A stretch of DNA of 64,000 nt from an uncultured Clostridia bacterium (GCA_947589385.1 CANPZW010000002.1:62001-126000); one strand, 5' to 3'. Shown: positions 1 through 10,031, counted from the first letter of the stretch. The notes: generated from the letters alone by a model not told the origin. A program made the numbers and translations.

Positions 1-254
1 GTCGGGACCGGGAAAGCGTTGTTTCACGCTGGTCTGAAAGCGAGAAAGCCGAAATTTCAGGCGAAAAAGACTTTTTAAAGCATTGGACCGCGCGCGAAGC
101 GTATATAAAACTTTACGGGTATTCCTTGGCAAAAATGTTGAAACGTGTTGAGTTTTGCGGCGGAAAATTGCTGTTTGACGGCGAACCTCAGAAACTTTTT
201 CTGCGGCATTACGACTTAGGCTACGGAATGGCGGCGGTCTGCACGGAGAATTAA
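1..254 (+). CDS. 4'-phosphopantetheinyl transferase, 3' end only
   Basis: The reading frame is open from base 3 and stops at TAA 252-254; the start lies beyond the left edge, so 83 residues are visible. Bases 72-110 read FLKHWTAREAYIK, the W-x-x-(K/R)-E-A-x-x-K core of the Sfp-type transferases, where the Glu helps bind Mg2+. Such enzymes move phosphopantetheine from CoA onto a serine of acyl or peptidyl carrier proteins. The C-terminal part after the core is short, as usual for the family. A strong terminator follows at 297-325. The carrier protein served cannot be told because the upstream genes are outside the window. Confidence 0.75.
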   Translation, partial: RDRESVVSRWSESEKAEISGEKDFLKHWTAREAYIKLYGYSLAKMLKRVEFCGGKLLFDGEPQKLFLRHYDLGYGMAAVCTEN

Positions 255-296
255 ACTTTTTTGGAAAGCGGCAAAGAATAACTTCTTATCTTACAA

Positions 297-325
297 AAAA
301 CGGCGAAAGCCGTTTTATTTTTTTG
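297..325 (+). terminator. Intrinsic terminator after the transferase gene
   Basis: Stem AAAACGGC / GCCGTTTT (297-304 with 309-316), GAAA tetraloop, followed by ATTTTTTT. It separates the transferase gene from mtnN. Confidence 0.85.
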
Positions 326-333
326 TCAGATTA

Positions 334-362
334 TTGCCAAACCGCACGTATTTTGTTATAAT
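334..362 (+). promoter_or_regulatory. Sigma-A promoter of mtnN, leaderless layout
   Basis: TTGCCA (334-339), 17-bp spacer, TATAAT (357-362). Only six bases (363-368) separate the -10 box from the ATG at 369, so the expected transcription start is the A of the start codon. No Shine-Dalgarno sequence is present. Confidence 0.75.
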
Positions 363-368
363 AAGAAT

Positions 369-1022
369 ATGAAATGCTTTATCATCGCTATGCCGAAAGA
401 GGCAAGCCCCGTCCTCGAAGCAATGAAAATCCAAAAAGACAAAATTTTTAACGACAAACGCGCCGTTTATGGCACGCTTTACGGCGTAGAAACGGCTGTC
501 GTTATTTGCGGAGTGGGCAAGGTAAACGCGGCAAGCGGCACTCAATTTGCCATAGACTGCTTAGACGCGACAAAAATAATAAATTTGGGCGTCGCGGGCG
601 GGCTTAATCCGTCCGTAGAGGTCGGAAAAATTTACTCCGTTTCCGAAGTTGTTCAGTACGACTTCGACTTAACCCAGCTTAACGGCACGAAAATCGGCAC
701 GCTTGACGAATGTACGGAAAACTATCTTCCGCTTATTACGGCAAAGGGATTCGAAAAACGGCGGGTTGCCACGGGCGACCGCTTCAACGACAGTCCGGAC
801 GATTATAAGCTTCTTACAAAGGAATTGAACGCGGATATACGCGAGATGGAGCTGGGCGCGATTGCGCAGGTGTGCATGCACGCAAATCTGCCGTGCAGCG
901 CATTTAAAATAATTTCCGACATCGCGGGAAGCGGCTCCACGACAGAACAATATCTGAAAAACTTAGATACGTGTTTCCTTTCTTTGAAAAATAATCTTGA
1001 AAAAATAATTAAATCGGTGTGA
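369..1022 (+). CDS. mtnN: 5'-methylthioadenosine/S-adenosylhomocysteine nucleosidase family protein
   Basis: A 217-residue protein of the PNP/UDP phosphorylase fold. The N-terminal MPKEASPVLEAM, the Gly-rich NLGVAGGLNP and the EMELGAIAQVC segment (the ME-x-(A/G)-A purine-ribose site) match MTA/SAH nucleosidases. The normal catalytic Asp region (SD in SDKAD of MtnN) is kept as ISDIAG, so Asp is present but the next residues differ. It hydrolyses methylthioadenosine and/or S-adenosylhomocysteine to adenine and a thiosugar in the methyl cycle. It is two bases upstream of ung and probably cotranscribed. A futalosine or other nucleosidase specificity cannot be excluded. The ATG at 369 sits at the predicted transcription start. 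Confidence 0.8.
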   Translation: MKCFIIAMPKEASPVLEAMKIQKDKIFNDKRAVYGTLYGVETAVVICGVGKVNAASGTQFAIDCLDATKIINLGVAGGLNPSVEVGKIYSVSEVVQYDFDLTQLNGTKIGTLDECTENYLPLITAKGFEKRRVATGDRFNDSPDDYKLLTKELNADIREMELGAIAQVCMHANLPCSAFKIISDIAGSGSTTEQYLKNLDTCFLSLKNNLEKIIKSV

Positions 1023-1023
1023 T

Positions 1024-1692
1024 ATGAAACCATTAGGCGGCGGTTGGGACGAGCTGTTGGCTCCCCTTTTTAAAGACGAAAAATACCTTAAAATCCGCGA
1101 ATTTTTAAAAGAGGAATATTCGCGCTATACCATATATCCGGATATGTACGATTTGTACAACTGTTTCCGTTTTACGCCCTTTGAAAGCCTTAAAGCGGTG
1201 ATACTCGGGCAAGACCCCTATCACGAACCCGGGCAGGCGCACGGGCTTTGCTTTTCGGTTAAACGGGGCGTGCCCCTCCCCCCGTCGCTTCAAAATATTT
1301 ATAAAGAAATCGAAAGCGACTTAAAAATAAAAGAGCCCGACTGCGGCGACTTGACGAAGTGGGCGAAAGAGGGCGTGTTGCTTTTGAACACGACGCTTAC
1401 GGTGAGGGCGCACCTTGCAAATTCCCACTCAAAATGCGGCTGGGCGTGGTTTACGGACAGCGTAATAAAGCTGATTTCCGACAAAACTATGGGTACGGTA
1501 TTCATTTTATGGGGCGGAAACGCGCGCAGCAAAGCGCCGCTTATAGACGAAAGCAAGCATTTGATTTTACAATGCGCGCACCCTTCCCCTCTTTCCGCCT
1601 ATAACGGATTTTTCGGTTGCCGCCATTTTTCAAAGACCAACGAATACCTTATCTCCCGCGGCAAAACTCCCATAGACTGGGATTTGAACTAA
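1024..1692 (+). CDS. ung: Uracil-DNA glycosylase
   Basis: A 222-residue family-1 UDG. VILGQDPYHEPGQAHGLCFSV carries the water-activating Asp and the uracil-stacking residues, LLNTTLTV holds the uracil-binding Asn, and HPSPLSAY is the DNA minor-groove and catalytic His loop. It cuts uracil from DNA to start base-excision repair. The start ATG follows the mtnN stop by one base (TGAT-ATG) with only a weak GGTG, so translation is probably coupled to mtnN. Length is normal for the family. The gene ends at the bidirectional terminator shared with ysxC. Confidence 0.95.
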   Translation: MKPLGGGWDELLAPLFKDEKYLKIREFLKEEYSRYTIYPDMYDLYNCFRFTPFESLKAVILGQDPYHEPGQAHGLCFSVKRGVPLPPSLQNIYKEIESDLKIKEPDCGDLTKWAKEGVLLLNTTLTVRAHLANSHSKCGWAWFTDSVIKLISDKTMGTVFILWGGNARSKAPLIDESKHLILQCAHPSPLSAYNGFFGCRHFSKTNEYLISRGKTPIDWDLN

Positions 1693-1723
1693 CGATAACC
1701 GTTTAATTGTCTGCGGATAACTA

Positions 1724-1760
1724 AAAAAATGCGGAAAACTTACTCGTTTCCGCATTTTTT
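1724..1760. terminator. Bidirectional terminator between ung and ysxC
   Basis: Perfect 14-bp inverted repeat (AAAAAATGCGGAAA, nine-base loop, TTTCCGCATTTTTT) at 1724-1737 and 1747-1760. A and T runs at both ends let it work for both convergent genes; it touches the ysxC stop codon. Confidence 0.85.
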
Positions 1761-2352
1761 ATATCTGTTCACAACCTTCAATCACTTGGGATATCTTTTC
1801 CAGCATCTTATCCAGCCCCAAACGGGTTTGGGCGGACGTTACCAGCACATTGCCCGCGCCGCATTTGAATGTCGCGGCGATATTTATAACGCTACGCTGT
1901 ATCTGCGCGCGGGAAAGTTTATCCGACTTGGTCGCGACTATCGTAAATGGAATGATATGATAGTTTAGAAATTCTATCATCTGTCTGTCGTCGGCGGTGG
2001 GGTCGTGGCGTATATCCACAAGCGAAAAAACGTGACTTATCCTCTCCTTATCTGAGAAAAAATTCTCCAAAAGCCGCCCCCACCTGTCCTTTTCTTCCTT
2101 TGAAACGCGGGCGTAACCGTAACCGGGCAAATCCGCCAAAATAAATTCGCCCATGTCAAAATAATTGACAAGCCGCGTCCTGCCTGGGTCTTTGGAAACC
2201 TTGGCAAGTTTTTTTTCGTTGGCGAGCATATTTATAAAGCTGGATTTACCGACGTTCGATTTACCGCAGACGGCAATCATCGGCTTTTCCGACTTCAAAA
2301 ATTGCGATTCGTTTGCCGCGCTTAAAAGAAACTTCGCCTTGATTTTTAACAT
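1759..2352 (-). CDS. ysxC: Ribosome biogenesis GTP-binding protein YsxC/EngB
   Basis: A 197-residue TRAFAC GTPase. G1 is GKSNVGKSS, G3 is DLPGYGYA, G4 is TKSDK and G5 is TSAQ, all at the usual places of EngB. The DPGRTR segment between G1 and G3 is the family's G2/switch I region. The protein helps assemble the 50S ribosomal subunit and is essential in Bacillus. It is the last gene of the tig-clpP-clpX-lon-ysxC run, an arrangement known from many Firmicutes. The start has an AAAGG ribosome site about nine bases upstream. A strong hairpin (2367-2393) lies between lon and this gene. Confidence 0.95.
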   Translation of the reverse strand: MLKIKAKFLLSAANESQFLKSEKPMIAVCGKSNVGKSSFINMLANEKKLAKVSKDPGRTRLVNYFDMGEFILADLPGYGYARVSKEEKDRWGRLLENFFSDKERISHVFSLVDIRHDPTADDRQMIEFLNYHIIPFTIVATKSDKLSRAQIQRSVINIAATFKCGAGNVLVTSAQTRLGLDKMLEKISQVIEGCEQI

Positions 2353-2366
2353 TTTATCTGCCTTTA

Positions 2367-2393
2367 CTGCCCGCCGGCATTGCCGGCGGGCAG
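2367..2393. repeat. Long GC-rich hairpin between lon and ysxC
   Basis: Near-perfect palindrome: CTGCCCGCCGGCA, one T, TGCCGGCGGGCAG. There is no proper T run on either side, so it is more likely an mRNA-processing or stability hairpin than a clean terminator. Confidence 0.6.
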
Positions 2394-2413
2394 TATAATT
2401 ATTTATCCGTGGT

Positions 2414-4723
2414 TTAAATACCTATAATCGCGCTTTTAAACACTGCGTCAACGTCGGTTACGGGAATGAAATGCAGCTTTTCGCGGATATTTTCGGGGAT
2501 TTCTTCCAAATCCTTTTTATTATCTGCGGGGATTATTACGTCCTTAACTCCCACGCGGTAGGCGGCAAGCGCCTTTTCTTTCAGCCCGCCTATCGGCAGG
2601 ACTTTGCCGCGCAAAGTGATTTCGCCCGTCATTGCAACGGAACTTTTTACGGGTTTGCCCGTAAACGCAGAAAGAATTGCCGTAGCCATCGTAATGCCCG
2701 CGCTCGGTCCGTCCTTAGGCGTCGCCCCCTCGGGCACGTGAATGTGAATATCGGTAGTTTCGAAAGTACTGCTGTCTATGCCGTATGTCTGAGAATTGGC
2801 TCGTATATAGCTTATTGCGGCGCGGGCGCTCTCCTTCATAACGTCGCCCAGCTTGCCCGTAAGCAAAATATCGCCTTTGCCGTGCATTGCCGAAACTTCT
2901 ATCGTCAAAGTTGTGCCGCCGACTGCCGTCCAGGCAAGCCCCGTAGCCGCGCCCACTTCGTCGGAAGCGATAAAATTATCCCTGTCGTACCTTCTTGCGC
3001 CGAGCATTTCACTCACAAGTCCGGCGTTCACCGTTATATTTTCGACCCCGCCCGAAGCAAGTTTTACGGCGGCTTTGCGGCATATTGCGTCTATATTCCT
3101 TTCAAGATTTCTTACGCCCGCTTCCAAAGTATATCCGTTTATAATCTCGTCTATGGCGTCGTCAGTTACGGTAAGCTGTTCTTTTTTTACGCCGTTCGCC
3201 TCCCGCCGCTTATCCACAAGATAGCGCTTTGCTATTTCCCGCTTTTCTTCCTGTGTATAGCCGTTCAGTTCTATGACTTCCATTCTGTCGAGAAGGGGCG
3301 CGGGAACTGTATCCAGCCCGTTTGCGGTGGTTATGAACAGTACCTTGCTTAAATCATAGGGAACTTCAAGATATCTGTCGCGGAAAGTGGAATTTTGCGC
3401 GGGGTCGAGCACTTCCAGAAGGGCGCTGGCAGGGTCGCCGCGCATATCCGACGACAGCTTGTCTATTTCGTCAAGAAGAAATACGGGGTTGCTTGTCCCC
3501 GCCGTTTTGATTCCCGCGATTATTCGCCCGGGAAGCGCGCCGACGTAGGTTTTTCTGTGCCCGCGAATCTCCGATTCGTCCTTTACGCCGCCCAAAGACA
3601 TTCTTACGAATTTTCTGCCGAGCGCGCGTGCGATAGAGCTTGCAATAGAAGTTTTGCCGACGCCGGGAGGACCTACAAAACATAAGATAGGCGCGTTCAT
3701 TCCTCCGGTAAGCTGCAAAACGGCAAGATATTCCGTTATCCTCTCCTTGATTTTTTCAAGCCCGTAATGGTCGTCGTTCAAAACCTTTACGGCGTCTTTC
3801 AAATCCTTTGTGTCCTCGGTCGTTTCCGCCCACGGCAAGTCGAGAAGCCAATCGATATATACTCTTAAAACGTTGTAATCAGGCGAGGACGTCTGCATTT
3901 TGCTCATTCTCGACAGTTCTTTAAGCGCCTTTTCCTCCACTTCGGCGGGCATATGGCGCTCCTTGATTTTGCGTTCGAGTTCGGTCTTTTCGTCCTCGTC
4001 GTCACCGAGTTCGGTGTGAATAGCTTTTAGCTGCTCTCGCAGGTAGTATTCCTTTTGGTTTTTATCTATATTCTGGCGAACCATGGCGTTGATTTTGCGT
4101 TCGAGGCGCACAATTTCAAGTTCGTCGTTCAAAATCGTATCAAGCATTTTAAGCCGTTCGATTAGGCGGCTACATTCGAGAAGCGTCTGTTTCTGCTCCA
4201 CGCTTATCCGCAAATAGTGCCCCGCGATATTCACAAGCTGGTCGGGGTCGGAACAGAGTTCGAGCTCCGACGCGGCATTTTTGGAAATGCGGGCTTCCGT
4301 CTGGCAGATTTCGTGCACCATGTCCTTAGAAGTGCGGAAATACGCTTCTTCGAGGCGGTCGTCCGAATGGACTGTTTCCAGCCTTTCAATATCAGCGAGC
4401 ATACAGCCTTCGACTTCCTCCACGCGCACGGCGGTTGCCCTGAAAAGCCCTTCGACAAAAATTCTCACCGTATTGCCCGGCAGACGGGTGACCTGCCTGA
4501 GTTTGCAAACCACGCCCACGGAATAGAGGTCGTCGGGAACAATCTGCTCCTTTTCGGCGTCTTTTTGCGCGACGACGAAAAGATAGGTATCGCCGTCCGA
4601 AGCATATCTGACGGCGTTCAGCGAAACAAGCCTGCCTATATCGAACGAAGGGGCCGTATCGGGAAACACCACCCTGCCGCGCAAAGCCAGAAGGGGCACT
4701 TTTTCGATTGTCGATTTTGCCAT
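2414..4723 (-). CDS. lon: ATP-dependent Lon protease, LonA type
   Basis: A 769-residue cytoplasmic protease. The order is N-terminal LON substrate domain (about 1-200), coiled coil, AAA+ domain with Walker [10 protein letters not shown] and Walker B LLDEIDK, then the peptidase domain with catalytic Ser674 in KDGPSAG and Lys717 in GGLKEK, 43 residues apart as in E. coli. The start chosen is the ATG with AAGGAG seven bases ahead; an in-frame codon eight residues upstream lies in front of that site and is less likely. Lon degrades misfolded and regulatory proteins. It lies behind clpX but is separated from it by two palindromes that may uncouple expression. Confidence 0.96.
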   Translation of the reverse strand: MAKSTIEKVPLLALRGRVVFPDTAPSFDIGRLVSLNAVRYASDGDTYLFVVAQKDAEKEQIVPDDLYSVGVVCKLRQVTRLPGNTVRIFVEGLFRATAVRVEEVEGCMLADIERLETVHSDDRLEEAYFRTSKDMVHEICQTEARISKNAASELELCSDPDQLVNIAGHYLRISVEQKQTLLECSRLIERLKMLDTILNDELEIVRLERKINAMVRQNIDKNQKEYYLREQLKAIHTELGDDEDEKTELERKIKERHMPAEVEEKALKELSRMSKMQTSSPDYNVLRVYIDWLLDLPWAETTEDTKDLKDAVKVLNDDHYGLEKIKERITEYLAVLQLTGGMNAPILCFVGPPGVGKTSIASSIARALGRKFVRMSLGGVKDESEIRGHRKTYVGALPGRIIAGIKTAGTSNPVFLLDEIDKLSSDMRGDPASALLEVLDPAQNSTFRDRYLEVPYDLSKVLFITTANGLDTVPAPLLDRMEVIELNGYTQEEKREIAKRYLVDKRREANGVKKEQLTVTDDAIDEIINGYTLEAGVRNLERNIDAICRKAAVKLASGGVENITVNAGLVSEMLGARRYDRDNFIASDEVGAATGLAWTAVGGTTLTIEVSAMHGKGDILLTGKLGDVMKESARAAISYIRANSQTYGIDSSTFETTDIHIHVPEGATPKDGPSAGITMATAILSAFTGKPVKSSVAMTGEITLRGKVLPIGGLKEKALAAYRVGVKDVIIPADNKKDLEEIPENIREKLHFIPVTDVDAVFKSAIIGI

Positions 4724-4741
4724 TTCATCTCCTTGAATAAA

Positions 4742-4770
4742 GCGCAATTTCTATTTGAAAGAAATTGCGC
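4742..4770. promoter_or_regulatory. Inverted repeat in the lon leader
   Basis: Perfect 10-bp arms GCGCAATTTC and GAAATTGCGC around a nine-base centre, about 12 bases upstream of the lon ribosome site. Neither a CIRCE nor a CtsR-box sequence. It could be an operator, a weak terminator or a leader hairpin. Confidence 0.4.
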
Positions 4771-4795
4771 GAAAGCTGTCATTTATGCAAATTAT

Positions 4796-4815
4796 GCAAT
4801 ACGTATTGCGTTTTT
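4796..4815. repeat. Palindromic repeat, copy A (after clpX)
   Basis: A perfect 14-bp palindrome GCAATACGTATTGC followed by GTTTTT. Located four bases beyond the clpX stop codon. Shares the ATACGTATTGCGTTTTT core with copies at 47218 and 57399. Confidence 0.6.
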
Positions 4816-4819
4816 CAGC

Positions 4820-6046
4820 TTACGCCGTCTGTTTGTAAACGATTTTCGGTTCAGCCCTGTCGGTAACGCATTCCTTGGTTACTATTACTTCCTCAACGTT
4901 CTTTTCGGAGGGAATTTTATACATAACCGAGGTCATAAAGCCTTCGATAATTGTCCTCAATCCCCTTGCGCCCGTCTTTAAACGGATTGCCGTATTGGCA
5001 ATTTCGCGCACGGCGGAATCTTCCACGGTAAGCTTTACGCCGTCCATTGCTATAAGCTTCTGGTATTGCTTGATTATAGCGTTTTTAGGCTGGGTCAAAA
5101 TGTTTACGAGCGCGTCCTCCGACAGAGGATGCAAACTTACCACTATGGGTATCCTGCCTACAAATTCGGGAATAAGCCCGAACTGCGTGAGGTCCTGCGG
5201 CTTTACGTCGGAAAGCATTTCGTAAATGTTTTCCTCCGTGTTCTTGACCGTGCCGCCGAAGCCCAGCGACGTATTGTCCCTGCGTTTCTGCACTATTTTA
5301 TCCAGCCCCACGAAAGCCCCGCCGCATATGAAAAGGATATTCGTGGTATCTATGCGAAGGCACTCCTGCTGGGGATGCTTTCTGCCGCCCTGCGGAGGAA
5401 CGTTTGCGACGGTGCTTTCGATAATTTTCAAAAGCGCCTGCTGGACGCCCTCGCCCGAAACGTCGCGGGTAATGGATACGTTTTCGCCCTTTCTTGCGAT
5501 TTTATCGATTTCGTCGATATAGATTATTCCGCGTTCCGCGCGCGCGATGTCGTAATCGGCGTTCTGGATAAGCTTTAAAAGAATGTTTTCAACGTCCTCG
5601 CCTACATAGCCGGCTTCCGTCAAAGTCGTAGCGTCCGCCGCGGCGAAAGGCACGTTGAGAATTTTGGCAAGCGTGCGGGCGAGAAGCGTTTTGCCGCAAC
5701 CCGTAGGTCCGAGAAGGAGTATATTGCTCTTTTCAATCTCCACATCTCCGTCCGCATCCTTATTGCTGCCGAGGCAATTTATGCGCTTGTAATGATTATA
5801 CACCGCAACCGACAGAACTTCCTTTGCTTCGTTCTGCCCCACGATATACTTGTCAAGCTCTTTTTTCAAATCCGCGGGCGGCATCAGGGGAACGGGCGCA
5901 GCAACGTCCGTATCGAGGTCCTTTACCATATCGCGGCAGATTTCGATACATTCGTCGCATATGCACGCGCCGTTTCTGCCGGCAATCAGCCGTTTTACCA
6001 AATCCTCCGGTTTTCCGCAGAATGAACAATATTTCTGATCTTTCAT
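4820..6046 (-). CDS. clpX: ATP-dependent Clp protease ATP-binding subunit ClpX
   Basis: A 408-residue AAA+ unfoldase. The N-terminal zinc-binding domain has C7-x2-C10 and, after about 18 residues, a second C-x2-C pair. The AAA+ domain has Walker A GPTGCGKT, Walker [10 protein letters not shown] and the RKGEN pore-region segment; the IGF-type loop for docking to ClpP is seen as LGFGGTV. It recognises tagged proteins, unfolds them and feeds them to ClpP, encoded just upstream. The start ATG has GGAG eight bases ahead. Length and order are as expected for the family. Confidence 0.97.
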   Translation of the reverse strand: MKDQKYCSFCGKPEDLVKRLIAGRNGACICDECIEICRDMVKDLDTDVAAPVPLMPPADLKKELDKYIVGQNEAKEVLSVAVYNHYKRINCLGSNKDADGDVEIEKSNILLLGPTGCGKTLLARTLAKILNVPFAAADATTLTEAGYVGEDVENILLKLIQNADYDIARAERGIIYIDEIDKIARKGENVSITRDVSGEGVQQALLKIIESTVANVPPQGGRKHPQQECLRIDTTNILFICGGAFVGLDKIVQKRRDNTSLGFGGTVKNTEENIYEMLSDVKPQDLTQFGLIPEFVGRIPIVVSLHPLSEDALVNILTQPKNAIIKQYQKLIAMDGVKLTVEDSAVREIANTAIRLKTGARGLRTIIEGFMTSVMYKIPSEKNVEEVIVTKECVTDRAEPKIVYKQTA

Positions 6047-6133
6047 GAAACTCCTGCTCCGCCCGTAAAGCTTTGCCGTCGGACGGAAGGTTTATTCTTA
6101 ATTTTTGAGGTTTCCCGCAAACCGCCCGAAAAC

Positions 6134-6730
6134 TTATCTCTTATAGAATACCTTGTCTATAAGTCCGTATTCAAGCGCCTGCTGCGCGGAAAGATAGTTG
6201 TCGCGGTCGGTATCGCGCTCGATTACGTCCAACGGCTTACCCGAATTTTCCGCAAGTATGGCGTTCAGCCTCTGCCTTGTCCTTAATATGTGTTCCGCGG
6301 CGATTTTTATGTCGCTTGCCTGTCCTTGCGCTCCGCCAAGCGGCTGGTGAATCATAATTTCGCTGTTGGGCAGGGCGAAACGCTTACCACGCTGTCCGCT
6401 GGAAAGCAGAAACGCGCCCATGCTTGCCGCCATGCCTATGCATATGGTGGATACGTCGCACTTGATATAATTCATCGTGTCGTAAATGGCAAGTCCCGCG
6501 GAAACGGAACCGCCGGGGCTGTTGATATACAGAGAAATATCCTTCGAAGGGTCTTTCGCTTCAAGATAGATAAGCTGGGCTACAACCGTGTTTGCAACGG
6601 CGTCGTCTATCTCCCCCGATAAAAATATGATTCTGTCCTCCAAAAGCCTGCTGTATATGTCGTACGAGCGCTCTCCGCGCGAGGTCTGCTCGACAATATA
6701 GGGCACAAGCGCGCCTTTGATATCCTGCAT
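6134..6730 (-). CDS. clpP: ATP-dependent Clp protease proteolytic subunit ClpP
   Basis: A 198-residue serine peptidase. The catalytic triad is visible as Ser103 (GMAASMGAF), His128 (MIHQPLGG) and Asp177 (DRDNYL), each five residues later than in Bacillus ClpP. It forms the 14-mer chamber that degrades substrates handed over by ClpX. The ATG has AAGGAG seven bases upstream and follows the tig stop by eleven bases, so the two are cotranscribed. A gap of 87 bases separates it from clpX. Confidence 0.97.
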   Translation of the reverse strand: MQDIKGALVPYIVEQTSRGERSYDIYSRLLEDRIIFLSGEIDDAVANTVVAQLIYLEAKDPSKDISLYINSPGGSVSAGLAIYDTMNYIKCDVSTICIGMAASMGAFLLSSGQRGKRFALPNSEIMIHQPLGGAQGQASDIKIAAEHILRTRQRLNAILAENSGKPLDVIERDTDRDNYLSAQQALEYGLIDKVFYKR

Positions 6731-6741
6731 AATTATCTCCT

Positions 6742-8202
6742 TTACTCTTCCTTTTTAGTCGGCTTTTCGGCTGTTTTTTTAGGCGTTTTTTTAGCGGGTT
6801 TTTCGGCAGACTTCTCAGGGGTATCCCCGTCTTTTTCTCCGGCCTGCTCCGCGGGCTTTTTAGGCGCCGACTTCTTCGCCGCGGGCTTTTTCTCCGCCTT
6901 GCCGTCGTCGGCTACCAGCTCGTTATTCGCCTTTAAAAAGTCGAAAAGTTTGGTAATTATTATATCGTTGGTGATATATTCAAGCTGTCTGGGCTCGATA
7001 GACTTCTTGTATTCTTCGAAAGTCTTGTCAACGGATTTTGCCTGCTCCTCGATTTTCGCGTCGATTTCCTCTTGTTCCGCCTTAATGCCCTCCGTCCTTA
7101 TGATTTTATCGATTATAAGCTGGCTGAGCACCCTTCTGCGGGCTTCCGTTACGTATTGCGCGCGGAACTCCGGCATCTTCTGGTTGGTATATTTAAGATA
7201 ATCTTCGAGCTTCAAGCCCTGATACATAAGGCGGTATGAAAATTCCTGTACGATTCTGTCTATTTCGTTTTCAATCATCGCGTCGGGAATCTCCGCCTTC
7301 GTGAAGTTGGCAATTTCGGTCAGAATTTCGCCTTCCGTTTCATCCCTTCCGCGTTTTTCTGCCGATTTTTCAAGTCTTTCGCGAGTTTTCTTTTTATAAT
7401 CTTCTACTGTTTCGCAACCCGAATGAGCCTTAACAAATTCGTCCGTAAGTTCGGGATAATGCTTTTCGGTAATTTTATTGAGCTTAATCGCGAATACCGC
7501 AACCTTGCCGCGGAGACTTTCCTCCTGATAGTTTTCGGGGAAAGTGACGTCAATGTCGCGCTGCTCGCCTATTTTCATTCCCTCGACCCCTTCTTCGAAG
7601 CCCGGGATGAAAGCGCCGCTTCCGAGTTCCAAATCGTAGCCGTTTGCCGTGCCGCCGTTGAATTTTTCGCCGTCGATAGAGCCTGAAAAGTCGATATTGA
7701 CTATATCGCCGTTTTTGCACGCCCTGTCGGTGACTTCAACGGTTTCCGCCGCGTTAGCTTGAAGCCTGCGGGCTTCCTTTTCCACGTCCTCGTCGGATAC
7801 ATTATACTCATACTTTTTGATTTTTAAACCCGTATATTTTTCTATTTCGACTTCGGGCTTTACGGGCACTACCGCGCCAAGCACTACGCCTTTGCCCTCC
7901 TCCATACTCTCTACGCTGAGTTCGGGCTCGCCTACTGCTGTAAAGTTATCCTTTTCTTTTTCAAGGATAGCGAAATAATGTTCCGAATAAAGCGCGTTGA
8001 ACGCCTCTTCGAAGAATACGCCCTTGCCGTAATAATTTTCAAGCACGGGCTGGGGGGCTTTGCCCTTCCGGAAACCGGGCACGGTGTATTTTCCGCGCGT
8101 CTTTATATACGCCTTGTTTATGGCGTTTTTCCACTCTTCCTCTGTAAACGTGATTGTAAGTTTTACCGTGCTTTTCTCTCCGGTAGCCTGCGTGTAATTC
8201 AT
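6742..8202 (-). CDS. tig: Trigger factor with long basic tail
   Basis: A 486-residue ribosome-bound chaperone and peptidyl-prolyl isomerase. The ribosome-docking motif is [18 protein letters not shown] near residue 43; an FKBP-type domain follows (around 160-245) and then the helical C-terminal chaperone domain. After about residue 435 there is a 50-residue tail made almost only of Lys, Ala, Pro, Glu and Thr, which is not part of the usual trigger factor and must be disordered. First gene of the tig-clpP-clpX-lon-ysxC run. The ATG has a GGAG six to nine bases upstream. Confidence 0.95.
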   Translation of the reverse strand: MNYTQATGEKSTVKLTITFTEEEWKNAINKAYIKTRGKYTVPGFRKGKAPQPVLENYYGKGVFFEEAFNALYSEHYFAILEKEKDNFTAVGEPELSVESMEEGKGVVLGAVVPVKPEVEIEKYTGLKIKKYEYNVSDEDVEKEARRLQANAAETVEVTDRACKNGDIVNIDFSGSIDGEKFNGGTANGYDLELGSGAFIPGFEEGVEGMKIGEQRDIDVTFPENYQEESLRGKVAVFAIKLNKITEKHYPELTDEFVKAHSGCETVEDYKKKTRERLEKSAEKRGRDETEGEILTEIANFTKAEIPDAMIENEIDRIVQEFSYRLMYQGLKLEDYLKYTNQKMPEFRAQYVTEARRRVLSQLIIDKIIRTEGIKAEQEEIDAKIEEQAKSVDKTFEEYKKSIEPRQLEYITNDIIITKLFDFLKANNELVADDGKAEKKPAAKKSAPKKPAEQAGEKDGDTPEKSAEKPAKKTPKKTAEKPTKKEE

Positions 8203-8298
8203 AATTATCTCCTGATTGCTTTATTATATAATTTCGTGTAGAACTAATTTTAACACAATTTATTGATTTTGAAAAGCGTTTTGCCGCGCGTCAATCAA

Positions 8299-8327
8299 TT
8301 TACTTTTGAATTTTTTTGCTGTATAAT
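8299..8327 (+). promoter_or_regulatory. Sigma-A promoter of rqcH
   Basis: TTTACT (8299-8304), 17-bp spacer, TATAAT (8322-8327); 24 bases then lead to the ATG at 8352, preceded by GAGGAAG. Confidence 0.7.
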
Positions 8328-8351
8328 GACAAAAAACCTTTGCGAGGAAGT

Positions 8352-10031
8352 ATGCCGCAAGACGCGTTCACAATTAAATTCGTCACCGACGAGCTAAAAG
8401 ACTTACTGACGGGCGGGAAAATTTCAAAAATAACCCAGACCGACCGCGAAAGCCTTACATTTATTATATACACACGAAAAGGCACGGTTAAACTCGATAT
8501 TTGTCTTTCCGCGCGGAGATGCAGAATAAGTCTTACGGACTGCGACAAGCCCGTGCCGAAAGTCGCGCCCGGGTTTTGCATGCTTTTGAGAAAGCACCTC
8601 GCCAACGCCGAAATTACCGACGTGGCGCAAATCCCTTTCGAGAGAGTGGTTACAATCGATTTCGACTGCACGTCCGAATTCGAACGTTTGAAGATGAGGC
8701 TGTACGTAGAAATTATGGGCAAGTACTCCAACGCGGTGCTGACGCATGACGGTGTTATTTTGGGCGCGCTTAAAACCACGGCGATAGGCGAAAACACAAG
8801 ACGTGTGCTGTTTTCGGGCGTAAAGTACTCACTGCCCGAACCGCAGGACAAAATACTTCCCGACGATTTGCCCGCGCTCAAAAGGGCGCTTTCAGAAAAC
8901 TCGGGCGACGCGGCAAGATTTATATCGAACAGGGTAAAAGGCGTGGCGTATTCCACCGCCTGCGACATTGCCGAAGCATACGGCGGCGCGCCTTCCGCCG
9001 AAGATATAAAGGAATATATCTGCGGGGACAAGCTTTCCCCGTGCGTAGTTTATGACGGCGGCGCGCCCGTGGATTTCAAGGCGAAGAACCAAGGCGGGAA
9101 CGTCAAGCCGTATCAAACCGTGCTCGAAGCGCAGAAGGCGTTTTACGATTACGCTTACGAAAAGCAGGTATTCGACGAAGCGGAAAAGGAACTTGCGGGC
9201 GCGGTATCTTCCGCCGAAAAAAAACTTGAAAAAAGGCTTCAACAAATAGAGGAAAGGCTTCTCGATTGCCGCGACGCGGAGAGCGTAAAATTAAAGGGCG
9301 AGCTGATAACGGCAAACATATACGCCATTTCGCGAGGAGACGAAAGCTTCGAGGCAATCAATTACTACGACGAAAAGGGCGGAAAAATCAAAATACCCCT
9401 CGACCGTTCCCTTTCCCCTTCGCAGAACGCGCAAAAGTACTATAAGCGGTACGCAAAGCTTAAAAGAACGCAGGAAGCCGTCACCGCGCAGAAAACTGAA
9501 ACGGAGGAAAGGCTGGACTATCTCAACAGCATACGCGCGCACATAAAGACGGCGGAAAATCTTTCCGACCTCGAAGAAATACGCGAAGAATTGAAGCGCA
9601 TAGGGCTTATAAAAGAGAACGAACAAAAAAAGCGTAAGCCTGAAATACTGCCTTTCCGCGCCTTTAAAATCCATGGATTTACCGTGCTTGCCGGGCGCAA
9701 CAACATACAGAACGACAGGCTTTTGAAGCGCATAGCCCCCTCCGACTTGTGGCTGCACACGCAGGGCTACCATTCCTCCCACGTCGCAATTTTAACAGAG
9801 GGGCGGGAAGTCCCCGGCGAAACGCTGCTTGCGGCTGCCGAAATATGCGCTTACTATTCTGACGGGCGCGGCGGCACGAAAATTCCCGTGGATTACACCC
9901 AGAGAAAATTCGTCAGAAAGCCCCCCGCTTCAAATGCGGGATTCGTGACATACACCGATTATAAAACCATTCTCGTCGAGCCGAAGAACCACGCCGACGA
10001 ATCCGAGGAGCATACAGATGAAAAAATTTGA
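8352..10031 (+). CDS. rqcH: Rqc2/RqcH-type NFACT protein (ribosome quality control)
   Basis: A 559-residue NFACT protein, once called fibronectin-binding protein A. An N-terminal NFACT-N domain (1-about 200) is followed by helix-hairpin-helix and coiled-coil regions (about 270-430) and the NFACT-R domain with DLWLHTQGYHSSHVAI near residue 475, matching the D-x-W-(L/F)-H signature. The family binds 50S subunits blocked by peptidyl-tRNA and adds C-terminal alanine tails that mark the chain for Clp proteases; clpX/clpP lie divergently next door. The start is set by GAGGAAG in front of ATG 8352, which gives the standard N-terminus; an upstream in-frame start lies at the promoter. The 3' end overlaps the next gene by 14 bases. 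Confidence 0.92.
   Translation: MPQDAFTIKFVTDELKDLLTGGKISKITQTDRESLTFIIYTRKGTVKLDICLSARRCRISLTDCDKPVPKVAPGFCMLLRKHLANAEITDVAQIPFERVVTIDFDCTSEFERLKMRLYVEIMGKYSNAVLTHDGVILGALKTTAIGENTRRVLFSGVKYSLPEPQDKILPDDLPALKRALSENSGDAARFISNRVKGVAYSTACDIAEAYGGAPSAEDIKEYICGDKLSPCVVYDGGAPVDFKAKNQGGNVKPYQTVLEAQKAFYDYAYEKQVFDEAEKELAGAVSSAEKKLEKRLQQIEERLLDCRDAESVKLKGELITANIYAISRGDESFEAINYYDEKGGKIKIPLDRSLSPSQNAQKYYKRYAKLKRTQEAVTAQKTETEERLDYLNSIRAHIKTAENLSDLEEIREELKRIGLIKENEQKKRKPEILPFRAFKIHGFTVLAGRNNIQNDRLLKRIAPSDLWLHTQGYHSSHVAILTEGREVPGETLLAAAEICAYYSDGRGGTKIPVDYTQRKFVRKPPASNAGFVTYTDYKTILVEPKNHADESEEHTDEKI

Noticed and set aside
4217..4981. 254-codon frame on the plus strand
   Set aside because: Antisense to lon and clpX, which are certain genes.
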